A stretch of DNA of 64,000 bases from Lethocerus indicus (taxonomy: Eukaryota > Arthropoda > Insecta > Hemiptera > Belostomatidae). Under the pieces are notes generated by a model. It worked only from the letters and a program-made list of their open reading frames with translations, was not told the DNA's origin and ran no database searches. Shown here one piece after another: positions 40,801 through 53,040 of this stretch. The DNA lies in assembly GCA_019843655.1 (NCBI GenBank), contig JACDQD010000011.1:9714604-9778603 (forward strand), in the 5' to 3' direction. Every line of letters begins with the position of its first letter. The first letter of the stretch is position 1. Made by a program: the position numbers and the translations under genes.

Positions 40801-42210
40801 GTTAAATTTAAAGTTACAAATTGTGAAGGAATTTGTGCGCCTACACAGCAGTCCCCTGCCGGCACTGAGGAGCGCTCCTAGAGGTAACTCATATTTAATT
40901 TATTTAGTAACCTATCGGTATTTAACTTGTTTGAAATCATAAAATATGTACATTTTAAGACTGTTTAGATTATATTTATAATTAAATACAGCAAGATATC
41001 ACTTGAAAAATCAAAACCAGGCCAGTGGCTGGGAGACAAGACGATATTTCAGAATATTTCTGATAATAATTTTAGAGTTCTATTATAGTCTCTTAAGCGC
41101 GAGATATATTCGTGGTAACGTCTAAGGCCATTGAATAGAGTTTGGATTATTTATTCTAGAATTTGATAGAATTGATCTGCCCTCACCTCGACTATTGGCA
41201 TTACCGCCATTTTAACATTAAGTATAAAGGAACGATTTTTAGTTTCAACTCTCAGTCGAATTGCCTGTATGAATTTTACTTGAAACAATGATAACTTACT
41301 TGGACTTATCGAACAAAGCTTTGGCGATCCCCTGGCCTCTGTATGAATCGTCGACGGAGACGACTCTTATTTCAAGAAACCTATCCACGTCCGGATAGCG
41401 GCTGAATATGTCGCACTCCTTGGAGACCGTCGTCAGTAGGTTGAGAATCTTCTTGAATTTCAGATTAGAGCACTGGTCCAAGTCGTCGTCTTTCGATTGG
41501 TTTTCGGACTGGTCCCTTGAGGCTATCCCGCTCAGGCAGACGCCCAGTATCTGATCGTCCTCAGAAACGGCCATTACCGAAACACCTGTTGACAAATATA
41601 TCGATCGGTGTTGTGAATCTAACGGGAACAATAATTCTCAGAAAATGCTGCCTTCCAACTCTGTATGGGCTTCTATTCAGTTTCCCTTAGGCAAGAGTTT
41701 TTTTTTATAACAATACAAATATCGATCAGGCCGTGTCCTCCAAAACTGAGTAACCTTAAAGACTAACACAGTGAATATACTAAATCACAAGAGGATTATT
41801 TCTTCTAATCTCCTTATTAATTAATTTCATCAAACCTACTTGAAAAAATCATTAAACATTTATTTTATTCTCATTATTTTATTGCTCAGGTACTGTGTTT
41901 GGAACATAGAATTTTACTTATACAATTAAAAAGTGAAAGTGTGTCCGATTCACTGTAATTAATTTCTATAACACGTTTAGAATTAACTATTTTGAATTGA
42001 CTAGTGTAACAACAATTCAGCATTAAAGTTGTTAATGATTACTAAATAGTCATTGGTCACTTTTAAAATCAAAGGGGTATTTAATGCGACCAAATTTCCA
42101 TATTTCTTGAACCTGTGAAATGAGTTTTAGAATAATGACAAAATAGAGTACAGGTTAGTTTAGAATACCGTTTTGGTTTGAAATACTACTATGCAGATTA
42201 TTTGCGTTAA

Positions 42211-42256
<46 letters not shown>

Positions 42257-43551
42257 TTCTTTATAGCGCATGTATAGAAAATAAGAATCAATTTTTTTCT
42301 TTTTAAGTAAAGAACAATAGGATGGGAAATAAATCTGAGTAATGGAAGCGCATTACTTTCGCGTGCACTGTCGACATGTACTTTAATAAATAGGATATTA
42401 ATGTTAAAATTGATATGGGCATTGCAAAATAAAATGAGATACTGAATATGAAATATCGAATCGATTAAATGCATACATATACCCTGTTATTAGTATGTGT
42501 GTGGAGATATTTATAATAGAAAGGTCCCGACGGTGCTTGCAATCTGTCTTTAGAATGATATAAATGTCAATTTAAATTTAATATAACGCCTTGCGAAACT
42601 GAATACTTATTTAATTAGCATAATATCAGCGGCAGCGATTTGTACTTTACTTTCAAGAGTAGAATTTAAACATGGCACTATAAGCTTACCCTCATGTCGT
42701 AACATTTGACTCAGAAAGTTTTTAACATACATTTTTTAACATAAAGTAGGGACATTTTCAATGGAATATAAATATTGTAGCTCTACGCTGCAACTAATTA
42801 TATTTAATAATTCGGTACTCCACTTTTGTGTTTTACAGTCCTAATAAACTTGTTTTATATCTTGATGAATATCTTAATTTTGGGGCATATATTATTCCAC
42901 CTTAAGTGGTCTAACGCACGATTAAGGAGAAACACATTTCGTAAAGCATCGTTTTAATCGCTTGTATCCAAAGAGGCAAATTCAGTCCTGCATTAATAAG
43001 ACACTAAAATTTAATTTATATGAAGAGATTCTTTGGGGCATAAATTATTATCAGCTGAAGGAAGGTTTTTAATGGGGAAGCAAATTTTACAGCATATTGT
43101 CCCGATAGAATTACGTTCTAAATCAATGTCAATTTTTGAGCGAAGAGAGTAAATTCTCATTTTTAGTTTGAAGCATATAATCTTCTTAATGGAAACAATA
43201 TTGTGTCTCCTCTCGCTGGTTTGGGCTTTTGCAATATTGGGAATAAGACACAAGGGACTGGGATCGTGAATGCAAGAATAAAAAGTATCGTGCCAAATTC
43301 GTGACAATACCTTCCGGTATGGAATCCAGACAGTAATTCTCGAGTTCGACGCAAGTGGAACCCGGCTTATCAAGGAGGCCAACGCAGATGTTGAGGGGTT
43401 CGTCTCTGAAGAAGAAGCGCCTGAGGAACCTGATGACCCTCTGGGAATCTTCAACCTGGATCTTGACTATCTCGTAGGGCGTTCTCCTCCTGCCGCAGCT
43501 TACAGGCTCTTTGATTCCGCATTCCCCTTCCATGACTTTAGTGTTGCTCAC
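37845..43551 (-). CDS. arylalkylamine N-acetyltransferase-like (dopamine N-acetyltransferase family)
   Basis: GNAT enzyme that transfers acetyl from acetyl-CoA to arylalkylamines such as dopamine, serotonin or octopamine, used in insects for amine inactivation and cuticle chemistry. Substrate cannot be read from sequence. Exons are 43,551-43,311, 41,585-41,300 and 38,049-37,845. Joined from Met at 43,533 they give 237 residues, similar to the short form of Drosophila Dat. Seen in order: TPYEIVKIQVED; then RRFFFRDEPLN, with the conserved catalytic Glu at residue 45; KFKKILNLL; the acetyl-CoA loop RGQGIA in VDDSYRGQGIAKALF; and CTSHYSAMAVSRLGF, carrying both conserved Ser. The C terminus is FIMSLAS. 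All catalytic residues of the family are present. The 43,551 exon is open back to its acceptor (TTGCAG|GTG), so it is also entered from an upstream exon; see 59,945-60,010. Intron 3 contains duplicated repeats. Confidence 0.92.
38036..38639 (+). repeat. XY repeat unit 1, beginning inside the terminal exon
   Basis: Segment X (38,036-38,340) followed by segment Y (38,341-38,639). The same order recurs at 39,091-39,549. X begins at CTTGGCTAAATTCC, the first bases of the terminal acetyltransferase exon read on the opposite strand, and includes its splice acceptor. Confidence 0.85.
38680..38896 (+). repeat. partial X repeat
   Basis: A truncated copy of X, starting at GAAGAGTTCTGATTCTTAAT and running through GGGGAGAAAGGACAATTA to TATTTGTTTCTATT. 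It lies between the two XY units. Confidence 0.85.
39091..39549 (+). repeat. XY repeat unit 2
   Basis: The second XY unit, X at 39,091-39,370 then Y to 39,549, where similarity ends within GACCTGATCTAAGTCC. It carries a second copy of the exon edge and splice acceptor. Confidence 0.85.
40260..40575 (+). promoter_or_regulatory. candidate CpG-rich promoter
   Basis: CpG frequency rises sharply at about 40,260 after 4 kb of CpG-poor DNA. A TCAGTT initiator-like site lies near 40,510, in CGTTCAGTTGTTTC. The first ATG after it is at 40,576. Confidence 0.35.
40576..40883 (+). CDS. candidate first two coding exons of an unknown plus-strand gene
   Basis: Not recognised. Exon 1 is 40,576-40,609, opening MQLNTVLQFQEE. 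Its donor is GAGG|GTAGCC, which is weak. Exon 2 is 40,755-40,883, after a good acceptor (TTTTCCTTTTAG|A), and ends at GAG|GTAACT. Joined in phase they give 54 complete codons, with a helical, basic stretch SSKVQELNLKLQIVKEFVRL and then SSPLPALRSAPR. The reading frame leaves exon 2 in phase 1. Without splicing, the first frame stops at TAA after about 50 codons. It would overlap the acetyltransferase gene on the other strand, with later exons not located. Support is splice signals, CpG context and protein-like composition only. Confidence 0.3.
42213..42252. repeat. (AT)n microsatellite
   Basis: An uninterrupted AT run of 40 bp in the second intron upstream of the acetyltransferase stop. Confidence 0.97.
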
Positions 43552-46500
43552 CTGCAAGAAATCCGGTAAAAAATATAGTTATATTTCTGCCCTCACTTTT
43601 TGCACTTCTTGCCCTCACTTTTTTTTTAACTAAAGATGTGGTTTCAATATTTAGTATTCACTGCTCTTATTTTCATGTTCATTTACACCTGATTTACCCC
43701 AATGTGGCTTGTACATATTTCAGTCTCGGCAAATTCGAATTGCAAATACAGCATTGCAAATACGAATTTAACGTATTCCATTTGAAATAAAGAGTTAAGA
43801 CTCAAATGGAAAAACCCGCCATTAAGATCATTATAAATAGCCTACTCACTAAGTTACTGTAAGGTCCCGTTATTGCCAAGAGGCTATTTACCGATCCCAA
43901 ATTGGCTCTGTACTCGGTTCGAAATTTATTCGAAATTGACTCCGATAGAATACAAACAGGCCAAAATAGGCAACCAACGGCCCTGATTGAGAAAGTCATT
44001 AACGGACCCCACTACGTTTTAACGGCGTATAAAAAAAAAGTAAAAACCCGACTTAAGTAAAAGCAGGACTTGGCATTACTGAAAACTTAATTTACGGGAA
44101 TGGAAGAAATGCAAGTCCCCGACTGGGCGATAGCGGCGTCAACTTCTCCACTGCAATCAGGCAAAAAGTTTGCCTCCCAACGAAGTAATGACCTTGCACG
44201 CGGTAGAGTCGGTTAAAATGCCTTCTGATGCTTCGTATTAGGAAAGATAAAAGCCGATTCTCTTATTAAGGGTCGATGTCGCTTTTCTTCTCGAAACAAA
44301 GTAGCGATACCGGTCCGAGATCATTTATCTACAATCCTTTATTTTTAAGTACGCTCGGCTTTTACCCTTTACCAAGTGCCGCATTTACAAACAGTAATTT
44401 AAATGTGGCTTCCCTGTTGAATGTCATGTGGATGTAGTTTCAGTTTTGATACACTTCACGATTTTTCCTTTTTAAAAATTAATTATTATTACGACCAGTG
44501 ACATTACCGTTATTTGTTAACCGGAATAATATATTGGGACGAGGAAAGAAAACATATATGTATTCTCCTATCCGATCCCCCGAAGGATCGACACCTTTCA
44601 TTGGACTTCTGTCCTCTTCGCCTAAATCCAACAGGTTTACACCCATCCGACTGTCGGTTCTCATGTCTGAAACGGCAGCTAATAAGCTATTCGTATACGA
44701 TTCGAGGCTCGGGACAAATTCTCCCGTCCCTCCGTCCCGACCATTAAAATCCCCGATCGTCGTAACATCCTGAATTTTCCACCTCTCACGGACATTCGTC
44801 ATACCGATCCTAATCCAGGCGTCACGTTCCGACCATTCCACCCTCCCTACCTGAGACAGTCTGGAATCAAAATATGAAGACCTTGGGCGCCCGGGACCCG
44901 TCCCGGATAATAGCTCCGGACGGGCGTTAAGCAAAGTTGGCGGCCGATCAGGTTTTATGAATGTGAATAGCCTACCCGGGAGAGGTTTTTATTTCCTTTT
45001 TTGGAAGGACCGTCGGGCCTAATTTGTTTAAACATTTAAGGCTTTGCGTTTTAGGTTTATTGAATGCTGCCTGTTTGTAACAGGCGTTTGAACACTACTT
45101 AGGTAATGAATGTTAACTCACTCCTTGTTCATGACACACACCACATCATACACTCATACCATCAATTCCTATTGGGCCGAAGCTGTGAGTAGTCCATATA
45201 AATTTATAAATAGGAATGCTCTTATTTTTGACCCGTGTGCAAACCCCATTAAAATCGTTTATATTTCTTAAAATGTTTCATATGTATACAGGGAAAACCT
45301 TTAAATTTCCTTTTTTCAGGAATGCAATATTTTTAGAACAATTATATTATCGTGTAAAATAAGAGACCGAGAAGAATTTTTAATTGATGTTATTTTCTGC
45401 GAGATCACTAATGTAAATGTTCTGGGCGGAGTTTAGCGAACAAAACCGGATGTCTAGGCTGTAATCGTACCAGCTCAATGAGGCAGGAAATCAGACGGGT
45501 GGTTATATGCAAACCGCACATATCTAAATTAGATATGATTGGTCAGGGGACACGATCGAGATTGGGGGGTTCATTCGAGTTTAATTCGGTTAACAAGAAA
45601 GGCCATTAAGTAGATAGAGTCATTAAGCTTAATTTCAAGTCGTCTTCGTGCTTAATAAAGTTGTCCTAGTATTCTGAGCTGCTTAAGAACGAACATCTTG
45701 AAATTATGCGCCGACCAAAGAACGCCCCGTGCATAAGACGTTAGTCTCCCGAAGACCGATTTGAACTGCAACTGGGTTAAAGACAAGACAATTTTAAAGG
45801 GTATTTAGCAGTGTTAGTGAGAGGCACAATTAGAAATAGAGATAGAGAGATTCTAGCTCAATCACTATTATGTTAATTGAAATAGCCAAAGGTGATGCTG
45901 AGCTATTCGGTTACTGGCCGTGAAGTAATAGCTTCAGCCTTTTAATTGCGGAAATAGCAATTAGTTTGCTGAATTAACAAGTTGTCATTGGGTTATAAAG
46001 TAGTCTTTAAATAGTAAATTGTCTAGTAAAGTTACAGTTAGTAACTGTAATCGCAGTGTTATCTAGTAATGGGGTTTTGTGATAAGTTCTATTGGCTAAT
46101 TACTTAAAAACACTTTAAAACGATTATTGGCTAAGAGTGTCCCTAATATAATCAGTGTTCCTGTTTCTAGAAATCAAATTTCGATATTATCTGTATTTAG
46201 ACTGACGGTGGTGTTATGATGAACTCCTCATGTAAATCTGAAATTATTCTATCAGGTTCGTTCTATTTGGAGAAAGACAGGTATATCTTTTCAATCCACC
46301 AATTGTTATATACACTTTCCCTGAAGACTGCGTTACCCACATCCACAATTCTTGTTGCAAAATGTAAAATGGTTTCTCAGAAATCATTGCTCTGTTATTT
46401 TATTTTAGAAATTTTTTTTAACAGGTATATCGGACCAAATAGATTCTTATGTTTTGAGAAAGCCCTTAGTTAATATTTATTAAGCCTCGTTTCAGCGCAC

Positions 46501-49500
46501 TTTTCTCGAGTGTTAGAAATATTAATTAAGTGAACAACAAACGTTCGAGAATGCGACCGAATAAGGCCGGTAGGCCAAAAAACATCGCGCCGCCGGCACA
46601 TCTAAAACGTGTTCGGAATGCCGGCGGAGAGGGGGGGAAGAGGAACCATTTTCTTACAGTTCCGTTGAGCAAGTCTGTAATTAATACAGCGGCCAGCATA
46701 GCCCTAGTTCAGCTCGCTATCGATCCACGTCTTTTGATAGGCCGCCGTTTCAACATATAATTACCGGCCTCTCAATTCATTAGAGCGGCTGGCGATGGCG
46801 ACGTTCCCCTCATTAAACCTTACCCCCTATATTCATTTATTTTGGTATTTACTCGGCCTAGTTTGAGACAAGTTATGAAAGGTTGCACCGACAAAAAAGA
46901 ATAATGTAAGCTTTTAATTTATCGGTTCAAGTATAGACAGGTTTCTTTTCTGCGGTCGCAATGGTGTTGGCATAATTGCCAGCTTTCTGAACACCTTGAA
47001 TTTATGGGATTTTAATATTATTTTAAACCCAACATTTTTTTTTAGATTAGTTTCTTGGACGGGTAAAATTCGATACCGGCGATGAAGGTCCAGGGTGAAA
47101 CGGAATATTTTGGTGGTTGCGTATTTCGTCTTACTTTCGAAGGAGCTGTTTATATACGTTTCGGCCTTCCTCATTGTTCCCTATTAATCATGCGTCGGGT
47201 TTGTGAATTTTGAAAAAAGTGTTTTCTCCTGTTTTCTGATTATATGCAGGCTATTTACTGGATTGTTCCATTGAATTGTCTTGCCGAAATTGTGTTAGAT
47301 TCATAATAAGCAGACATTACATTGTTCGACGAAATACATTGAAAATCTAGGAGTGTAAAATTTTAGACGTAGAGTTGTATTGAAATAACATATATTAAAT
47401 AAAAGTGTAATATGGGGCCTCGCTCGTTTTAATTACTGCTGTTGGATCATTAAAAAGGAATGTTCTGTGAAAAACCTTTCAATTAATATCGTTCCATCGG
47501 CTTATGCACAGACACAAGGGCACATACACACATACGCATCCACGGGTGCTCGAACGCGGAGTTATGTTTTTTCTTTTGCCCTTTGAAACAAGCAGGTCGC
47601 CTCTCCCGTGTAATGATTTACCACGTCCAATGTTGTTGGAATTCCCGCATTTCGTGACAGAAGCACTTATGTGAGGCGTCCTGACTAAATCGGTCCACAG
47701 TTTCCAACCCTCCTCACCACCATTTCCGTGTCGTTTTTACCACCTTGTGCTCACTAAAACAGGTTCGGGATTAATTTTATTCGTATCCCGTGGGAATAGG
47801 AGCCTATTATTCATTGGGCGAATAGACACGTTCATTCGAACAACAGACACAGCGGGGGGGATGGGCTCGGTCAACGTGTGGGGCCTGAAATAAGCCGTGC
47901 GTCATAAACTCTGAAACTGCCATTCATTTATTTATATCTTGGATCCTTAAGTTGTAGTAGCTGTCTATCAATTAATTGAGCTATCAATATTTAATGAACA
48001 GACCGAAATCGAGGCAAACTGGGATATATATTATTTTTGATGTACCACAATACTGGATGAATACTATTGAAAACAAGCCAAAACGTGGAACAGATAGGCG
48101 GTTGGCGACAGATAAATTCATGTCTGACCCCCAGAATGTCAGATAGGGTAGATACCGTAAAGGAATCTATTGTATTCCGCTACAATCGCTGGAGGAAATC
48201 TCCCGGCAATTGACCTTCTCATTATGAATTCACTTTCATTGTTGGCAGAGACTGACCGCCGATCGTATCAAATGCCGAGAGACTATGAGAAACGGGGTGA
48301 GAGGAAAGTTTTGATTTTTAATTTTAATGTTAATTAGTTCAGAACATTATTAGTTAGATTATCTCACAACACAAATTGGAAAAACTATCGCAATTTAGAA
48401 TTAACTCCTAATCTAGTTTTCGGAATTAAAAAAACCGAAATTGCTGGTATCACATATTTTATATTCTTATTTCTCGATTCCCAATACTGAAGGCTAACAT
48501 TATATTCCGTGCAGGTTTTCAATAAACCTGCGGATACCAGTTTTTTCCTTAGGGGACCTTTTAACGTTCGGTTCATCAATTTCAATTTAGTAGATTGCAG
48601 ACTCTGGTCGTTTTGACAGTTCCAAAGGAATTAATTAACATTGGAATTCGAAGAGAAATAATTAAAAAATTTAAATATTGCTTTAATTTTCCGGCAGCGT
48701 GTATCGAAGTCGTAACTCTCCGATACCTCTTATTGCCCAATTTGGAATTGGAGCAATTTCAATTTATTCCAGTTGTTGGTTTTGAGGAGCCTGTCGAATC
48801 CCCAAATAAATACTGACTAAATCCAACTATGCCCAGAGGGGGTGAGACCGAAAGAGCGTGGATGGAATGATTCTTCTCACTGGCGTGTTAGTCACGCGTT
48901 CATTCCTCAGAAGGAAACAATTTTCCTTTTTATTGGCATCCTTCAAAAAAGCATTAACTCCTAGCGGCCAAATTGATCGCGGCGCAATAAATAATTTTGA
49001 CACTTGGGTAATTTCTGTAATATGCTAGGAACAGCACTTATGTGTCTATTCAGACGCTCCAAGATGTTATTTTCCAGAACATTATAAATGATCTGTTATA
49101 TCCCTCCTGCGGTAATATATTGTGGCACTGCTTAGAGAGAAATTCCTTTAGAAAATCACAAAATGGCAATTACCTCCGAGGAAATGACGTTGAGAAATCC
49201 GTTCTGCAGTTATTCTGCATAGGCCGTTAATATACCTAGTCGGAGAAGCATAATTACGATGCGTTGTCTATAATTTTAACACCGAGCTGCCGCGATAGCC
49301 TCTAGTTTAATCTTGGACCAATCAGCACATGTATACTGGGAATCTAGATCAATTTCTTCTATCGTACACCAAACTCCAGAGATTGAGATCAATTTTTTTA
49401 CACGAGAAGCCAAAAGCGGTCTAGACTGGGGTAAAAATAGAAGTGATGTTGTACCCACCCGACGGGTATATTAAATTATATACGTTTACGATAACCCGAA

Positions 49501-49591
49501 GTCATTAATATAAAAACTGACTGCATGCAGCTGACGATATGGGAAAATGTATGCGGCTAATAAACTGAAAATTAGGCCACGAGATTAAGAT

Positions 49592-49618
49592 TATTATTAT
49601 TATCATTATTATTATTTA
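49592..49618. repeat. (ATT)n trinucleotide tract
   Basis: ATT repeats with one ATC interruption. Confidence 0.9.
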
Positions 49619-49701
49619 AGATTTACGGACCGCCAGGGACAGTTAGTTTTCAGCCGTCGTACGGACGCCACGGGGAGGCGACGTTGAACATCATAACCGC
49701 A

Positions 49702-49781
49702 GGGTTAAAAAACAACCTGCGTGTTCTATAATCACATTTTATATAGTGGCTTATAGTATTTGCGGGGGTTAAAAAACAACC
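49702..49781 (+). repeat. two identical 16-mers, GGGTTAAAAAACAACC
   Basis: The 16-mer occurs at 49,702-49,717 and again at 49,766-49,781. The first copy sits in an imperfect palindrome (CGCAGG...CCTGCG) able to form a short hairpin. Function unknown. Confidence 0.7.
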
Positions 49782-51219
49782 GGCTGCACATGTCTCAACG
49801 TGGACACTGAGTTTTTTCGCCGGAGGACCAATTCTGGCCCCAGTTCAACTCTCGAAGGTCTTTGGTACACGGTGGAAGGTATTCGACTCGATTCAAGTGC
49901 CGACAACTACTGATTATAAGCCGAAAGGAATGAAAATTGGAATGACAAAAACGAACTTGAAATTATAAACACATCAGTGTACTCGAACGAATTACACCAA
50001 TGACTGTAACTGCAGAATGAATTTTTTCTTAATTTCCTCTCTAAGTATTTCGCCATTTAGTTTTTCCAATGTACATTTCCCGAAATATAAATTGTCTCAA
50101 AAACGACATGAAGAGCACTATTATGTGGTAAATCGAGCAACTTGTAAGCAAACCTCGGTGGGGGAATTTTTCCATAAATTTATATCGAACCTTCAGGTAA
50201 AATCGTCCTGAGCATAGAAATTTCTGTTAATGTTTAGCGAACAGAGTATAAATTTTGATCTCTCGACACAAATTTAACTTCGGTTTATAATTTTGTTATT
50301 TTCATGTTATGTTTGGAATGTTGTAAGACCGGAAATATCCTTGTTCTGTATTCCTTAGTTTGGTACTACAATTGGGACACATATTATATTTTCTTAAAAC
50401 GTTCCGCGTGTGCGTAAATCGTGTAACAATCTAATAAAGAAAACATTAAACTTTTAATATATTACATGTATGCATTGAATGTATTATTTGTTGTCAGTAT
50501 ATGCTGGGATTATTTTAATTCGATAATAGAAAATCTATTTTAGTCTACCTACACGACAGATCTGTAATCAAAGCGTGTAATCATTTTACTAAATCGTTCT
50601 GGAAATCGACTGTGAGCACATAATTCCGAACTTAACCTGGAAAGTCCTGTTTTCTCCGGTTTCTTGGAACTGACGTACTCAAATTTCCACGAACCTATTA
50701 CTTCCGCCCGCCAAATGAAACTCGTCCTGAGGGGTCAACGGCACACGAAGGGAAACCCCTTCGAATCCTGCGCCCGGTATCTGGATCAGGTTCCAACCGC
50801 TGAAAACCGATTCGGTCGGGAAAGTCCGGTCGCTGGGCCGCTTCGGGAATCCCCGGACGGCCTCCTGAAGGCCGACCGCCACTTTCCTTCCTTTATTTTT
50901 TTATTCCGACGAGTCGTCTGGGCGTCTGCTTGGCGAAACTCCGTTTGGGGCCAGAAGTATCTGGAACACGGCCCGGGATAGAAATCGCGTGGAAATCGGC
51001 CCCAACGTCCTTTCGTCTCATCGCGCCTTATCCTAGTTTAAGGATTTCTTAAAGAAACGTTCATAGTTGGATTCACGACATCTCTGCAGTTACATTGGGT
51101 ATAAAAGTAACAATCCGCATCAAGTGTAATATGAACAGTATGCAATACCAAATACCGTTCAGAAATAAAATTCATGAAAATCTGTGGCACCATGATCTAG
51201 TTTATCACCATTGTTTTAA

Positions 51220-51777
51220 CCCTTTGCACTCGTATGTCGCCATATAGACGACATAATACATTACAAAATTATAAAATATAATGTTTAATTTTTTTAAATG
51301 GCTTACCTATGTTTATTTAGCTTCAATCAATTTAGTTATAAATAGATGTATTTGAATAGGCATTGTTATATGAGGATTTTGTTCACACACAGAATATTAT
51401 GTTCGAATCTGTATTTTTAGATTATTTTTTCAAATCAATTTTACATTCGTTATCTTTTTTACATGTCGGTTTCTTACTATTCCGCATTAACTATATTATT
51501 TTTTCATTTTTTTATATAATTCTTGAAAATAAAAGTTATTCTAATACATACAGTACAGATTTTTACTATCCCTAGCCAACCTGATCTCTAAATCAAAAAA
51601 ATAAAATAAAAAATTCGTATCTTTTTTTTAGTAAATATATATGTTGTTACGAAGTATGTTACTATAAAAATGTTTTTGTTATGATAGAATGTGGAAAAAA
51701 AATCCGAGTCAATAGATAACTTACTTAAATATTAATACGAGTACAGTGTAATACAATTAATATACGAGTGCAAAGGG
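51220..51777. mobile_element. piggyBac-type non-autonomous element (MITE)
   Basis: A 558-bp element with perfect 16-bp terminal inverted repeats: CCCTTTGCACTCGTAT at the left and its reverse complement at the right. It is flanked on both sides by TTAA (51,216-51,219 and 51,778-51,781), the target duplication diagnostic of the piggyBac superfamily. Subterminal copies of ACGAGT occur near the right end. The interior is AT-rich and has no transposase frame; the one 70-codon frame inside is low-complexity. It would need a transposase in trans. Perfect ends suggest fairly recent activity. Confidence 0.88.
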
Positions 51778-52043
51778 TTAATTTATAAAGGAAAGATAGT
51801 TCTCAATTTCGGATTCCAGTTATCATTTATCGAACTTGATATCATAATACCCGGTCTACAAAAAATAAGTTAAGTTAATTTTTTGGTTACGGCATCAGAT
51901 TTGTCCTTCCGGGGACCAATATCGATGAACCACGCTTGGGAGCCAACAGCCTCCCTTCCTTTATTTTTTTTACATTTATTCAATCCCCCTACGGCTTTGG
52001 CTCTTGTAGCGGCCGACCGTTGTAAGTTCTTTCGAATAAATAT

Positions 52044-52108
52044 GACCCGTTCATTTCTGAAGGTGTGGTTCTTTCGACATTCTCCGCACGAATTGCGGCG
52101 AGGCCATA
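52044..52108 (+). repeat. diverged repeat, partner of 52,979-53,040
   Basis: The two share GACCCGTTCATTT, then AAGGTG(T/C)GG(T/C)TC, a CATTC(T/C)CC block and a GCGAG(G/A)CCA-like block in the same order. Identity by eye is only about two thirds. Confidence 0.4.
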
Positions 52109-52978
52109 AATTCAGCCGGGATTTATGTGAGGCTGTAGGAGGAAAAACAATTTAAGCGTTTGTTAGTCGCCATTTGTACTGTCGGCTGGTTAACAAAACG
52201 CCGGACTATTAAAGGGAAGGAACGGCTTGGGTGAATTACAAAGGCAGAATTGGGGTATTGGAGTATAAATCGCCATTACAATTTCGGAGATGAGTTACGA
52301 TGGTAACAATCAAATTTCATCTCTTTTTCTATTCTTAATGATATTAATTATGAAGGAGAGAAAAACCTTGTTCTATCGGTTATATACGGAGATAAAATGT
52401 TACTGATACTGTAGGAACGTAAGATACGCTCGTGTTTATGTTTGTGCACATTTTTAAGGCAGGCAACGGAAATCTGTTACGTAAGTCACCGACGACCGGT
52501 AAAATTTAAAGGACATGCGTAATGTAAATATGCAGGAGGTCGGGAGCGAGCTGCGCAATTCAATACGGTGCGGCCGCAAGCAGCTGGCGTAAAGCTCAAG
52601 CGTTTAAAACAAAATTAAAAACCCACAATTTTGTCTCTGGTTTCGCATCACTGTCAACATATGAGTAAATTCTAATTATCGTTCGGAGCTATGTACATTT
52701 CAGTATTATGTCAAATAGATACCGAAGTATCTTATTGGTTGTTCGCATATAAATGTATAAACGCGTTTTCATAAAACCCCTTTTATTTAGTGAATGTGTT
52801 TCCATTTCATAAATAAGGGGGGAAATCCAACTAACGCCGGCCACTTTCTCTCCTTGTTTTATTGTTTTCATTGCTTTTTTTCTTCTTTTGACTTTAAACA
52901 TAATTTAAACACCGCAAACGCCCGTTGAAAAGTCCCCCTTTCGGCCGTAGCTCGTGTTCGCGTTACCGTGTCTTTCAC

Positions 52979-53040
52979 GACCCGTTCATTTTTCAAAGGT
53001 GCGGCTCCCATTGGTCATTCCCCAAACGGGGCGAGACCAG
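52979..53040 (+). repeat. diverged repeat, partner of 52,044-52,108
   Basis: Second copy, about 0.93 kb downstream in the same orientation. Confidence 0.4.

Noticed and set aside
44479..44934. 151-codon minus-strand frame with varied composition
   Set aside because: It begins at a TTG, not ATG, and no domain is recognisable. Overlapping plus-strand frames are equally open and no splice context supports it.
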